From Elymus sibiricus (taxonomy: Eukaryota > Streptophyta > Magnoliopsida > Poales > Poaceae): a stretch of 64,000 nucleotides of DNA. The stretch covers positions 9,372,001-9,436,000 of the forward strand of contig CM077673.1 in NCBI GenBank assembly GCA_039707655.1, in the 5' to 3' direction. The position numbers and the translations under genes were made by a program. The notes below the pieces were generated by a model. That model ran no database searches. It saw nothing but the letters and a program-made list of their open reading frames with translations, and was not told where the DNA came from. The stretch's first letter is position 1; each line of letters starts with the position of its first letter. Shown in pieces: positions 20,690 through 31,480 of the stretch.

Positions 20690-21990
20690 CGGCCCACAAA
20701 TGGACGCGTTTTTGTCCGTCTTTTGGTCGTTTGGGTCGGTCGAGCGCATGCACGTGTCTACTTTTAGATTTGGATCGGCCGGTGCGTCAATGCAGCCAAG
20801 CGTATTAGTCCGCTCGGTCTTAAAATAACTAAATAGACACGTAAACTATTTATATTTAAAACTTGCAATTTAATCAAAACATAATAAAATCACATGCCAA
20901 AGTCCACTTCAAACATAATTATATATAAAACATTAATAAAAACTAAAAAAAGACACAACCGCCCTTGCCCACAACCCTAGGCGTCATCGGAGCGGATGAG
21001 GTCAAAGAACTCCGGCGACGCAGCCCAGGGGCACGCCTGCTGGTAGGCCGCCAGCACGGTCTCCTCCGACGTCTGCTGCTACGGCGGCCCTGGTTGACGC
21101 CGCGCATGCCTCCTCCGACGTCTCCTGCTACGGCGGCCCTGGTTGACGCCGCGCGCGCCTCCTCCGACGTCTGCTGCTACGGCGGCCCTGGTTGACGCCG
21201 CGCGCGCCTCCTCCGACGTCTGCTGCTACGGCGGCCCTGGTTGACGCCGCGCCCGCCTCCTCCGACGTCTGCTGCTACGGCGGCCCTGGTTGACGCCGCG
21301 CGCGCCTCCTCCGACGTCTGCTGCTACGGCGGCCCTGGTTGACGCCGCGCGTGCCTCCTCCGACGTCTGCTGCTACGGCGGCCCTGGTTGACGCCGCGCC
21401 CGCCTCCTCCGACGTCTGCTGCTACGGCGGCCCTGGTTGACGCCGCGCGCGCCTCCTCCGACGTCTGCTGCTACGGCGGCCCTGGTTGACGCCGCGCGCG
21501 CCTCCTCCGACGTCTGCTGCTACGGCGGCCCTGGTTGACGCCGCGCGCGCCTCCTCCGACGTCTGCTGCTACGGCGGCCCTGGTTGACGCCACGCGCGCC
21601 TCCTCCTCCTAGTCCCGCCGCTCCTCCTCCTCCTCCTCATGCTCGCGCTGTATGCGGCGCTCCCCGTCGGGCCACTCCTCCTCCAGCACGCGGACCCTCC
21701 AGTGCGCGGGGTAGGCCGCCTCCTCCTCCGACGCGCACAGACACATGGGGGCGCGCTGACCCACTCCCGTAGGCCGCCGAATGGGTGTTGCAAATATGTC
21801 ACACATATTTGATTACTTGGTGGATCAAAGCTAGCTAGCTGCTTTTGTTGCCTCCATCGCCGTTTTGACATACACCATACATACTCAAGTGCATTCCACA
21901 CAAGAAAATTATGGAGGCCGAAACATGGCAGACTCTAAATTTGCGTGTCGCATGCTCAGCCTTCTAATACATGCATTATGGTGATCGCAG
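20690..21990 (-). pseudogene. Repeat-borne coding fragment disrupted by a minisatellite
   Basis: On the minus strand, 21606-21806 encodes an acidic/aromatic segment with YPAHWRVRVLEEEWPDGERR, and near 20980-21065 the frame ends AAYQQACPWAASPEFFDLI...SDDA before a stop. Proteins with such endings are, from memory, common in wheat Harbinger-type elements and their relatives. The two pieces are separated by a 49-bp minisatellite, which shifts frame. The right border ctctgctagagttgctc|tta near 21999-22018 resembles a Harbinger/Tourist end with TTA. No function can be assigned. Confidence 0.45.
21060..21605. repeat. 49-bp minisatellite, 11 copies
   Basis: The word tggttgacg starts at 21091 and then every 49 bases through 21581 (11 starts). 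The unit is GC-rich (ctgctacggcggccctgg plus gacgccgcgcgcgcctcctc and cgacgt), and copies differ only at a few positions, mostly gcgcgc/gcgccc/gcgcat, so expansion is recent. Confidence 0.95.
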
Positions 21991-22206
21991 ATACGACGGC
22001 TCTGCTAGAGTTGCTCTTACTTATGTTGTTCCAGCTGCAGCTAGTGTGGTGTCTCCTCCTTGATTTCTTATTCATCATGTTTATCTGTTGAAAAATGTAC
22101 CCTTTGGATCATTGCGACGATTTTTGTTGTTGTTGTTGTATAATCTGTATCCTTCATCCTTGCAATGAAATGACAACACAATGCTTCCATGGCTAATTGT
22201 TGCCGG

Positions 22207-22925
22207 GACAAACACTGGCCGTTGGCTCCTCGACAAATAAATAAAACCTGGGCTTGGCTGAGCCGAGCTGGTTTGTCTGTACTATGTATATGTAACTATG
22301 GCATCCAAAAAATGATCTAAATTAAACATGATGACAAAATGGGTGATAAACATAACATGCAATCTACCTTTATTATGTTTCGGTTGTTTTGTGCTTTTGA
22401 TGAATTTACATAATTCTAGATTCGAGTCTTTTCCATAATAAGAAAGAAAACATATGATGACGACGAAACATAACGTTAGAAGATGACGTAGCACGGCATG
22501 TGTAATTCGGATTTGATTGCCACACACGCTGACACATGGATCGATGGAGGGAGATGGTATCCAGCTGACGACGACGCTCGAGACAAAAGGACTTGGATTG
22601 GATGGATACCAAATGGACGGACGGACGGGCTTCAATTGTCTCCATGTACATCGCATGGATGGGTGGATGTTGGCTACAATTTTTTCTGTATAAACATCCT
22701 GGTACAAGTAGCAGGAGTACTAGTGGTAAAATTAAGAAATGGCACCACCCTACCTCCACCATAGAAAAGAAAAGCAGGAGCACAAATCAAGGCAGATTTG
22801 GGTTGGGGGCACGTTGGGTTGGCAGCACCCTACCTCCACCATCGTTGATGTGAATCTTCAACGATGGACTTGGGCTGGGGGCACGGCACTTCACACCGTA
22901 ACGGTAGTTTGATTTCTCAACCTAA
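22207..22925. repeat. Unidentified triplicated unit, copy 2
   Basis: Aligns with copy 3 through ggacaaa.actggc, aaataaa.aaaac, taaattaaacatga.gacaaa, atgggtga, gatgacgtag, gcatgtgtaatt, ggatggataccaaatggacg, atggatgggtgga and actagtggtaaaattaagaa. Its right end (atttctcaacctaa at about 22911-22924) is repeated after the Harbinger remnant, at about 23816-23829, showing that the remnant lies inside or beside this copy. Confidence 0.5.
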
Positions 22926-23765
22926 GGGCATATTCAACGTCGACCCTCAAACTGCTCACACATGTTTGGACCGCACGATTTGAACGTGGTTTGCCATCCA
23001 ACTGGACGTGGTTTGTCATTCAACCCGTTTCAGACGTATTTTTTCAGTAAACCCGAGACAAACGTGGGGGGCTTTCCAGGAGTCCGGACAACAGCCACGT
23101 AAGACTCCGACATTCCAGCCCACCCAAAAAACCTTTCCGGACCCCGCACCTCAATCCACCCCGCTTCTCCTTCATCGTCGTTCAACCCCTCTCCTCTGAC
23201 CGTCCTGTCAGGTACCATTCGCTACTGCTATACTCACCATGCCCGACAACTGTTTGATGAATTGCCGGAGATGAAAAAGTTGTCCTTCTTCTTTCAAGCA
23301 ATGGATTCTAATTTGAAGTACATATACGAGCACTATTTTGTGTCGTCCAACGGCTCATCCGACGAGAGGACTACACGAATGAGACGGCGATGATGCAGGC
23401 GGTCCTTGAAGACGTGGAGCGTGCGGAGGAGCATATTCTCAATTTCGAGGGATCGATCAAGAGTCATCGAGTGCTCAACCGCAACAGGGCGCGCGGCCAT
23501 TTGACACTGATGAACGACTACTTTGCCCCCGATGCACCCTTCGCTGGCCATTTTCACTGACGTTTTCGGATGCGCAAGATTGTCTTCTATCGTCTGTATC
23601 ATGGCGTCCGGTCCTATGATGACTACTTCATCTTGAAGAAGGACGCCGTGGGAACGATTGGGTTTTCTGGTTACCAGAAGTGCATGGTCGCACTTCGGGT
23701 GCTTGCATATGGCACGACCGCTAATTCGTGAGACAAGTACCTATGGATGTCTGAGAACACATGCA
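22926..23765 (+). pseudogene. PIF/Harbinger transposase pseudogene
   Basis: From about 23370 one frame reads an acidic segment followed by the plant Harbinger-transposase signature (RNRARGHLTLMNDYF, then FRMRKIVFYRLYHGVRSYDD, KKDAVGTIGFSGYQKCMVAL and RVLAYGTTANS). Stops interrupt it at 23558-23560 (tga) and 23729-23731 (tga), and the catalytic DDE part downstream is missing, so it is dead. The left border starts gggcatattcaacgtcgacc, the usual Harbinger-like end. The right terminus is lost. Confidence 0.78.
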
Positions 23766-23860
23766 GAGATGGACTTGGGTTGGGGGCTCGACACTTCACT
23801 GCAACGGTGCTTTGATTTCTCAACCTAAAATGGAGAAGCGGGACGGCTCGTGATCTAGTA

Positions 23861-23965
23861 CTCCCTTCGTCCTAAAATAAGTGTCTTAACTTTGTATTAA
23901 CTTTATACTTAACTTTAGTATAAAGTTATATTAAAATTGATACACTTATTTTGGGAGAGAGGGAG
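23861..23965. mobile_element. Stowaway MITE
   Basis: 105 bp with ends CTCCCTTCGTCCTAAAATAA and an inverted match, TA at 23859-23860 and 23966-23967. Confidence 0.88.
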
Positions 23966-24113
23966 TACTATTTTACAACTCCTCAACTTGTTGTCGCGGG
24001 ACTGATGTGGCAGGTGTCTGATTACTTGGACAAAGCGAGCTACTCCCTTCAGCTAGGTTTATAAGTTGGGCACATGTTTTTAGGTCTTTGATTTGATTAA
24101 TAATAAAATGCTA

Positions 24114-24170
24114 CTCCCTCCGTAAAGAAATATAAGTGTTTAGATTACTTATATTTCTTTACAGAGGGAT
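24114..24170. mobile_element. Stowaway MITE
   Basis: 57 bp, nearly perfect palindrome (CTCCCTCCGTAAAGAAATAT and inverse), TA at 24112-24113 and 24171-24172. A second partial Stowaway end (ctccttctgcaacttaatat) follows at 24223. Confidence 0.87.
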
Positions 24171-24325
24171 TACAAAATTTATATGGTTAAAAACTTTATT
24201 TGATGATGAATATAAAGATATACTCCTTCTGCAACTTAATATAAGACCTTTTTTACATTATCATGGACTATAAAAACTTTTTATAAAAAGTTATATAGAG
24301 GTTGTAAAATATAATACTTGTTTAG

Positions 24326-25030
24326 GACAAAAACTGGCTGCTGGCACCTTGGAAAATAAACAAAACATAGCTTGGCTTGACTGGGCTGGTGTGTATATGT
24401 TACGGTATATATGTAACTCATGGATGGTACCAGAAGATGAGCTAAATTAAACATGAAGACAAAATGGGTGACAAAACATAGCATGCAAAAATGACGTAGT
24501 GCCGTGGCATGTGTAGTTGGGATTTGATCGCCACACCCACACCCTTGGAGCAATCTACTACGACGACGATGACGGCGACGTGTGGCGTGTCCGTGACATG
24601 GACGGGTTGAGATCCTTTGCAGCATTGTACGGTGTTGTAGTGCCGATGACATGCGGGGCCAGGTCCGAAATGCACGGTGCGTCCCAACCCGAAAGGGACG
24701 TAGAGACGGATGGATACCAAATGGACGGCTCAATAGTTTTGTACCATATGGATGGGTGGAGCTCATTTTTCTTGTACGTGGTACTCTCTCTGCTTTTTTC
24801 TTTTTCTTTTTTGCGGGAGAAAGACTTATATTACTCTCTCTGCTACTAGTGGTAAAATTAAGAAATGCCACCACCACCATAAAAAGAAGCCGCGGAGATC
24901 AAGGCAGACAGCGATGTGGATCCTCACTTTGGGTTTGGTTGATTTTTCAACCTCCCTCTTCACTTTGTGCTTGACTTGTTGTGGCACGTGTTTGCTTACT
25001 TACCGGGGACAAGGCCTCAGTCCCCATCGC
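24326..25030. repeat. Unidentified triplicated unit, copy 3
   Basis: See copies 1 and 2. This copy shares aggcagacagcgatgtggat with copy 1 and ggatggataccaaatggacg with copy 2, so all three derive from one ancestor. The minus-strand 199-codon frame at 24281-24880 is not conserved in the other copies. Confidence 0.5.
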
Positions 25031-25447
25031 CGCTTTTGCTTTGCCATACCCATACACGGCACATATTGCACTGCATGTCACTCTCACTTGTGGAAAGTAT
25101 TGCCCACACCGCGCCACCAAAGACTATTCTTCGATGTGGCAAGTTTAGAACATAAGTAAATTAAGATGATTAATTAGCATACGTGGAATGTGCGGATAAA
25201 GGGCGCGGTGAAACAAAAAGATCAACTGGACAAAAAAAATCGATGAAGAACGTGGCGGGAGGGGAGAATCGGTTGGCGAAGCATTCTGTCGACAGGAAAA
25301 AGAACGCTACTCTTTTTTAAGTAAGTAGACAAAATCGGATAGCCATGATCATAAACTGGAATATACTCCATCATATTTTATAGGTATGGCGTGGCGTGAC
25401 ATAATTTTGCATGATGTTTCCTAGCTGGCAAGTGAAGTCCCACACTG

Positions 25448-26726
25448 CACTATCAGGGAAATGCATATAGGTAGAAAGTTAATAGTAGTGATGGCTAGGG
25501 ACCATACGCTACTGTTAATTAGTAGTAGCGCGTGCAGACCAAGCACTATGCTACAGATTAAAAAAATATGATGTTGGGACGACACACAAGCATCGAATGA
25601 TGGCAATGCCTGATATCGACGCTTGTGTGTCGTCCCAACATCATATTTTCCTACTAATTCAACTTGGTCACTTGAATCCATTCATTTTAATCTAATCCGT
25701 GTTTTTTTTCCACAACCTCTTTATTGCAGCCACTGTTGAAGAATTCGTCCGATTAATCGGTTAACGGGCCAGTTAATCGCTACTCGTAGGGTGGCCGAAT
25801 CGAATAACACCTATTCGTCGCGTTAACTTGCCAGGCCGATTAAATGGCCTGTTAGACTGATTAATCGGTTGTTAGGCCGATTAATCCTTGTTGGCCCGTT
25901 AACCGGTGGGCGAACAAAGCCTGATTTTTTGGCTCATAACCCCTCCCAGGCCCCTCCCACTGATAAATAGCTAGGGTTCAGCCCTCTTACCGCCCCTCTT
26001 GTTCTAGATGACGTGGCCAGGTCCTCATTGGTGTGCCATCGCTTCCCCTCCTCCCTTTGCACGTTGCTACTTCCCCTCCTCCTTGCGACTTTCCACCTCC
26101 CAACTGGCGTATTTCAAATGCCTCGCATGGCTGCCAACACCTTCCCTCTATGTGTCGTGTGGCCACTATCTCTCGGAGTTGTAGCCCATGCAAAAACCAG
26201 CAAAAAAAATGTTGTGTATACATGTTTGTTCATATTAGGTAAAGAAAGAAGTGCCATTTGCTTCATATTTGCAATGTAGATTTTTTTTATATCATTTAAG
26301 TTCTATTGTCTTCATATTTTTTTTGCCTATTGGGTTTAAAATTCCACCGATTAATGATCGACCGATTAATCCAGTTAATAGGTCGATTCATCGATTAATC
26401 GCTAATCCCAAACCAAGCGAGCAGGTACCAGTTAACGATTTCCTCAACATTGATTGCAGCTGTATAAAAATTTGTATAAATACAGTATAAATATAAAGAA
26501 ATAAAATACGCATGAATAGCACTGACGCGGGGCAACAACCGGCGCTGCTGCTATTTAGTAGTAGCGTGGGGCCTGGCCCAGACTATTGCTAAGATAATTA
26601 CCAGTAGCGTGGGTCTGCTCCCGCACTGCTGCTAAAAATTACCTGTAGCGTCCTAGCAGTAGCGCGGGCACCCACGCGACTGCTAGCCCCTAGACCCACG
26701 CTACTACTAGGGTTTTCCTAGTAGTG
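25448..26726. mobile_element. Non-autonomous CACTA element
   Basis: The left end reads CACTATCAGGGAAA and the right end is the inverse of CACTACTAGGAAAACCC, with subterminal copies of agtagcg(c/t)ggg in both orientations (about 25505-25535 and 26545-26710). The flanking triplets ctg and ttg differ by one base from a perfect 3-bp duplication. No transposase is present. A perfect hairpin (25563-25649) and a region with inverted gattaatcg words (about 25735-26460, possibly a separate nested insert) fill the interior. Confidence 0.72.
25563..25649. repeat. Perfect 29-bp inverted repeat with 29-nt loop
   Basis: The arms at 25563-25591 and 25621-25649 are exact reverse complements (they contain gatgttgggacgacacacaa). 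Confidence 0.9.
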
Positions 26727-27530
26727 TTGGTAGACCTATCTAACATCGCATTGTTGCGAACCGCTTCTCCCCTGCGTTCTACACTATGGTTCAACAGCTA
26801 AAGTTAAGTGATGACTGGCTAGCCTTGGCGACGGAATGAGAGATTAGGGTTAGTCGATGCTAGGGTTGCCCAGTAACTGAATGTGATGGTACCTTCAATC
26901 TTACATGTGGGTTGTCCTATCAGGTACGGTGTAAAATGGGTACTTTGTGTCTGGAACTTTATTTAGTGCTCTTGCTAAAATTAAAATGCCTTTAAAATGT
27001 AGAATAGTCACGTTCACAAAATAGAAATCCCCCCTTTTTCATGCTCCCCCATCAAAGTCACTCTCCAATTCTTCTCTCTTAAATAATGCTTCGCTTAATT
27101 GCATGTATTTTATCACAAAGTCCAAGTTTATTGGCGAAAACCAAAAGATTATCCAACACGCGCGCTATTTTGATTTGGTAATAGATATTTTCAGACATAT
27201 CATAATAGTTCCTCCATTCAGCATATAGTGCGTGCATATTTTTTTCTTGAAAAGTCAAGCGTCATAAGATTTGACTAAGTTTATATAGAAAAATACCTAC
27301 ATGTATGATACCAAACAATTTCATTATATTTCTCATGGATACTTTTTATATTCTATTTCATTTGGTACTTATGAATGTTGATATTTTCTCAATAAACTTA
27401 GCAAAACTCCATAAGGTATGACTTTTAAAACAAATTTTATATGCGCTACATTATGAAAGAAAAGTGAGCAGTAAACTTTAGATGTATGTTACTCCTAGGG
27501 CTTAACGCTTTAGTGACATATATGCTTGGT
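26727..27530. other. Intergenic stretch; one-ended MITE remnant
   Basis: A left-only Stowaway/Tourist-like remnant begins near 27208 (cctccattcagcatatagtg) with inverted gtcaa words up to about 27430. No gene is visible. Confidence 0.4.
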
Positions 27531-27559
27531 ACTACTGTTTTGGACGTTTTAGTAATACG

Positions 27560-28249
27560 ATCAAAATACGCGGCTCTTGTGATTCTTGGGCGATTGTGGC
27601 TTACCTGCCTCCTGTTGGCGCCGCCGTAGGTCCGCCTTTTCTCTTGTGGCCTTAGGTCACGGATGTACAGTGGACTTCGGCTCTTGCTGGCGGGAAAGCT
27701 CCAACTGTGTTTTAGGTGTCTTTTGTGTTCGAGCAAGGGGTGATGGCTCTCTGAAGACGTAATAATGTTCTTCTCGTCTAGCCCCAATACTCGCGGTGCC
27801 TATATCATCACCGGAGGGTATGTGGAGGTGTGTCTCCGATAGATCTAGTGGGTTTCAGTTAGAGTTTGTCTTTGGTGGATTTACTTGGATCCGGTATTCG
27901 TTCGTCTGCATTATTGTGTCTACAGGTTATATATCCTTCCAATGTACGCTCCGCTTCATCGATGTGGTTGTTGCTCTCGTGTGTTGGTCCTATGAGATCT
28001 TAATACGACGACTTTTTGATTGTCTACTAGGTTTATCCGGCTCCGATCAGAGAGTGGTCACGGCATGCCTTCGGCTTGCTTCAGTACTTGTGGTTGTTGC
28101 GATTGTAACTTTTGTCATTTTTAGTACTCCATCCGTAAAGAAATATAAGAGCGTTTAGATCACTATATATTTATTTACAAAGAGAGTATTTCTTTTACTG
28201 TCATGACAAATGATGAATAGATCGAGCATTTTTCATAAAGAAAAAAAAT
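27560..28249 (+). mobile_element. 5'-truncated LINE, 3' region with A-rich tail
   Basis: The sequence from about 27840 (tccgatagatctagtgggtt) through ttgctctcgtgtgttggtcc, ttatccggctccgatc and gccttcggcttgcttcagta to tgatgaatagatcgagcatt resembles the 3' non-coding end of abundant wheat LINEs and finishes in aaagaaaaaaaa. It is interrupted by a Stowaway MITE. No coding part remains. Confidence 0.6.
28127..28186. mobile_element. Stowaway MITE inside the LINE remnant
   Basis: 60 bp, palindromic (CTCCATCCGTAAAGAAATAT and inverse), TA at 28125-28126 and 28187-28188. Confidence 0.82.
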
Positions 28250-28350
28250 GGAAAGCTACGTAGTAGCATAATCCAATGATGTGTTGGAGGATGGTGGTTT
28301 TATACATGTGACCTCTACTATCCATGCTCTAGTTGGCTGTATATACGGGG

Positions 28351-28353
<3 letters not shown>

Positions 28354-28403
<50 letters not shown>
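28354..28403. repeat. (TA)n microsatellite
   Basis: About 25 uninterrupted AT dinucleotides. Confidence 0.95.
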
Positions 28404-28405
<2 letters not shown>

Positions 28406-28427
28406 TCCCTCTCCCGTAGTAGTAGTA

Positions 28428-28663
28428 CTCCCTCCATTACATAATATAGTGTGTTATTGTTTTTCGTGATCTAAGTTTGACCATAAATTTAATCAACAAA
28501 ACGACTGCGACGGGAGCAAAAATTATACCACTGAATTCGTATTGAAAATATGAATTCGGTGGTATAATTTTTGCTTCCGTCGCAATCGGTCTCGTTGTTT
28601 AAATATACGGTCAAACTTAGGTCTCGAGAAACGCGGGCACACTACGTTATGGAACGAAGGGAA
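28428..28663. mobile_element. Stowaway-like MITE with internal hairpin
   Basis: Ends CTCCCTCCATTACATAATAT and an inverted match (acgttatggaacgaaggga), TA at 28426-28427 and 28664-28665. The centre folds on itself (ccactgaattc...gaattcggtgg). It ends about 290 bases before the ACR start codon, so it may affect that promoter. Confidence 0.78.
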
Positions 28664-28952
28664 TAGTATCTTTGGTGCCATCATCCTCAAATTATTCCTA
28701 TGCCAAGAGCGTGGGAGGAATCCACCCCCAAGATTCCTCGTCCCCTTCCCTTTCCCCTTCCCCTTCCCCTCCGCCTCCGGCCGGCCACCAACACAAGACA
28801 AGATCCCAATCCCGTCTCCGCCGCTCTACTACTACTGCTACTGCCACCAGTGAGCAAACTCCACCTTTCCGGACGGGCGGAGCAACCAACCAAACCAGCC
28901 CAAAGATTGGATTTTTGATTTTCGTCATCGACAAGAAGAAGAAGATAGGGCG

Positions 28953-31480
28953 ATGGGGATCCCGAGCCCGAGCGACGAGGTGGTCCAAATCCGGCACGCC
29001 GACGCGGCGGGGGACCCGACGGTGGTCACCGTGAGCTGCCCCGACAAGACCGGCCTGGGCTGCGACCTCTGCCGCCTCGTCCTCCTCTTCGGCCTCAACG
29101 TCCTCAAGGGCGACATGAGCACCGACGGCCGCTGGTGCTACATCGTGCTCTGGGTGTCCGCCTCGCGCCGGGGCCGGGGCCGGGCCGTGGCCTGGGACGT
29201 CCTCAAGGAGCGCCTCGTCGACCTCTGCCCCGTCCCCGCGCCCTTCGGCGTCGACAGCGCATACCTCGCCGCCGCCGGCCTCCAGGATCCCGACGGCCTG
29301 GCGGAGCCCCGGGTGTTCCTGCTCAAGTTCTGCTGCTACGACCGGATGGGCCTCCTCCATGGTTGGTACTACTGCTCTGCTAGCTAGCAAGATTTCTTCA
29401 CTTCATCCCTTTTGCTTCAGATTAGTAGCATATGTTCGTTGACGAACCGCCTAATTGGGTAACTCAATTTCCGCGCAGCTTATTTCTAGGTACTGCTTGA
29501 TCGATCCTGTCTATGTCGATGCCGTTTTACAAGAATTGCTATTTTGTTTGGCACTACCGCACTATTGTACTACTTACTGTATGATATTACTGACTGACTG
29601 AAGAAAACATGTGCCTGATCGGACAGCCGAGCCCTCCGGATTACATTGACTATTGACTAACTGACTGACTTTCCTCTATGCTTTCTTGTGAGGCTATTAT
29701 TAGTCTCCTTCCTAGTAGTGGTAGACTGCTCACATACGCAAGCGGATGAATTCATTCATGTGTTTATCTACTGCGATGCAATCGATGTGTATTCCTGTCG
29801 GTCAACTACTTTTCGCACTAATATTTTTGGCACCACGATCCCCTCCGAGAAAATGGTATTATCTTAGGATGTGTAGTCCTCACTTAGAGGTCTTGACGTA
29901 CATGTTGTAGAAATGTTTTTCCTAGTGAAAGAGCATGACAGGATTCGAAATGCGTAAAAAAGCAATGTCTAATCCAGACCTGCCTGCTGGGAATTATGTG
30001 TTTTGCAGACGTGACATGCGTGCTGTGCGAGATGGAGCTCACGATTAGGAGGGTCAAGGTCTCCACCACGCCCGACGGCAGAGTCATGGACCTTTTCTTC
30101 ATCACTGATGCTAGGTCCATTTCTTTTATCTTGCCATACATCTTTTTCGCTGTCTCGTATAGGTTCTTCTGTTTCTTAATCCCAGAAGAAAGTATTTGTC
30201 CCAACCTTTTTTTTACTGCTAGTTAAACAGTGTTTCATTTTTTCAAGGGATATGGCATTGTCTTAGGATATGCATAATTAACCTTCTTGCGATATTACGA
30301 TGAGAGCATATGATCCTCCTCTATAACTCGTTAATTTGCTTGAGCAGTCATAATTTTTTTCCAGTTTACTAGGCTATCTTCAGCCGTGTATTTTATTTAT
30401 TTACCAAGCTCCAACTTCGAAATGCAAGACCTTTTTGGTTTATGTTTAGTAATTAGGGTCCATCATTTCAAATATAAGTATGTTACACCTTTGTGATGGT
30501 AAATGAACGGATACCTCGCGCAATGATTTCAGGGAGCTTCTACACACAAAGAGCAGGAGGGAAGAGGCTTATGAAAAGCTGCAGAGTGTCTTGGGCGACT
30601 CGGTGACAAGTTGCGAAATAGAATCCGCAACAGAGGACATGTCTTCTTGCCTCCAAGCATCCGCGTTGTTGCCGCCTCTTGTCCTGGAGCAGATGTTCAG
30701 CGATGTAGATGTCGTAGATGAGCAATCGAACCGCTCACGGTCCGACAGTAGACTGTCGGTCACAATGGACAACTCCCTCAGCCCTGTGCACACCCTGATT
30801 CAGATCCAGTGTGGCGACCACAAGGGCCTCTTATACGACATCATGAGAACAGTCAAGGACTGCAACATCCAGGTAATGACAGTACACAGAAGCACATTTT
30901 TTGTTTTATTTCTTTGGGAGATGTATTCAGACTTGTTTGCTGTCAGATTTCCTATGGGCGGTTCTATGCGGGCCAGAAGGGCCGGTGCGAGGTGGATCTG
31001 TTTGCGGTGCAGACGGACGGAAAGAAGATCCTCGACCAGCAGAAACAGAGGACCATGTGCTCTCGCCTGAGGACGGAGCTCCTGCGGCCGCTGCGCGTGG
31101 CGCTGGTGAATCGGGGCCCCGACGCGGAGCTGCTGGTGGCGAACCCGGTGGAGGTGTCCGGGAAGGGCAGACCGCTGGTGTTCTACGACATCACGCTCGC
31201 GCTCAAGAACCTCCATAGACGAGTCTTCTTGGTAAAGAAATCTTGCAATGTTCATTCCTATCTGACAGCTACACACCTTGCTCTTATCAGTTGTTCATTA
31301 ACACAACCAAGTTTTTCTTTGATGAATGCTTTGCAGGCCGAGATCGGGAGGCACGTGGTGGGCGACAGGGAGTGGGAGGTGTACAGGGTGCACCTGGGCG
31401 AGGACGACCACGAGCTCTCGTGCTCGGTGCGGAGCAAGATCGTCGACGGCGTCACCAACATGCTCATGGGCTGGGACTGA
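28953..31480 (+). CDS. ACR: ACT domain-repeat protein, ACR9/ACR10 type
   Basis: Five exons with consistent phase: 28953-29361, 30009-30114, 30533-30872, 30947-31231 and 31337-31480 (TGA at 31478), giving 427 residues. The start is the first ATG of the frame and gives MGIPSPSDEVVQIRHAD. ACT-type repeats are visible: residues about 22-70 (VTVSCPDKTGLGCDLCRL), about 123-171 (LLKFCCYDRMGLLHDV, then VSTTPDGRVMDLFFITD), about 248-305 (TLIQIQCGDHKGLLYDIM, ISYGRF) and a weaker C-terminal one (LRVALVNRGPDAELLVANPV, ending NMLMGWD). ACT domains bind amino acids in regulatory proteins; plant ACR proteins are thought to be amino-acid sensors. No enzyme domain is attached. Intron 1 is 647 bp. No break or odd residue was seen, so the gene looks functional. 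A pyrimidine-rich (CCTTCC)n tract at about 28738-28772 and a MITE lie just upstream. Confidence 0.9.

Noticed and set aside
28698..29390. 230-codon minus-strand frame
   Set aside because: Antisense shadow of ACR exon 1; the sense strand has family motifs and matching splice sites.
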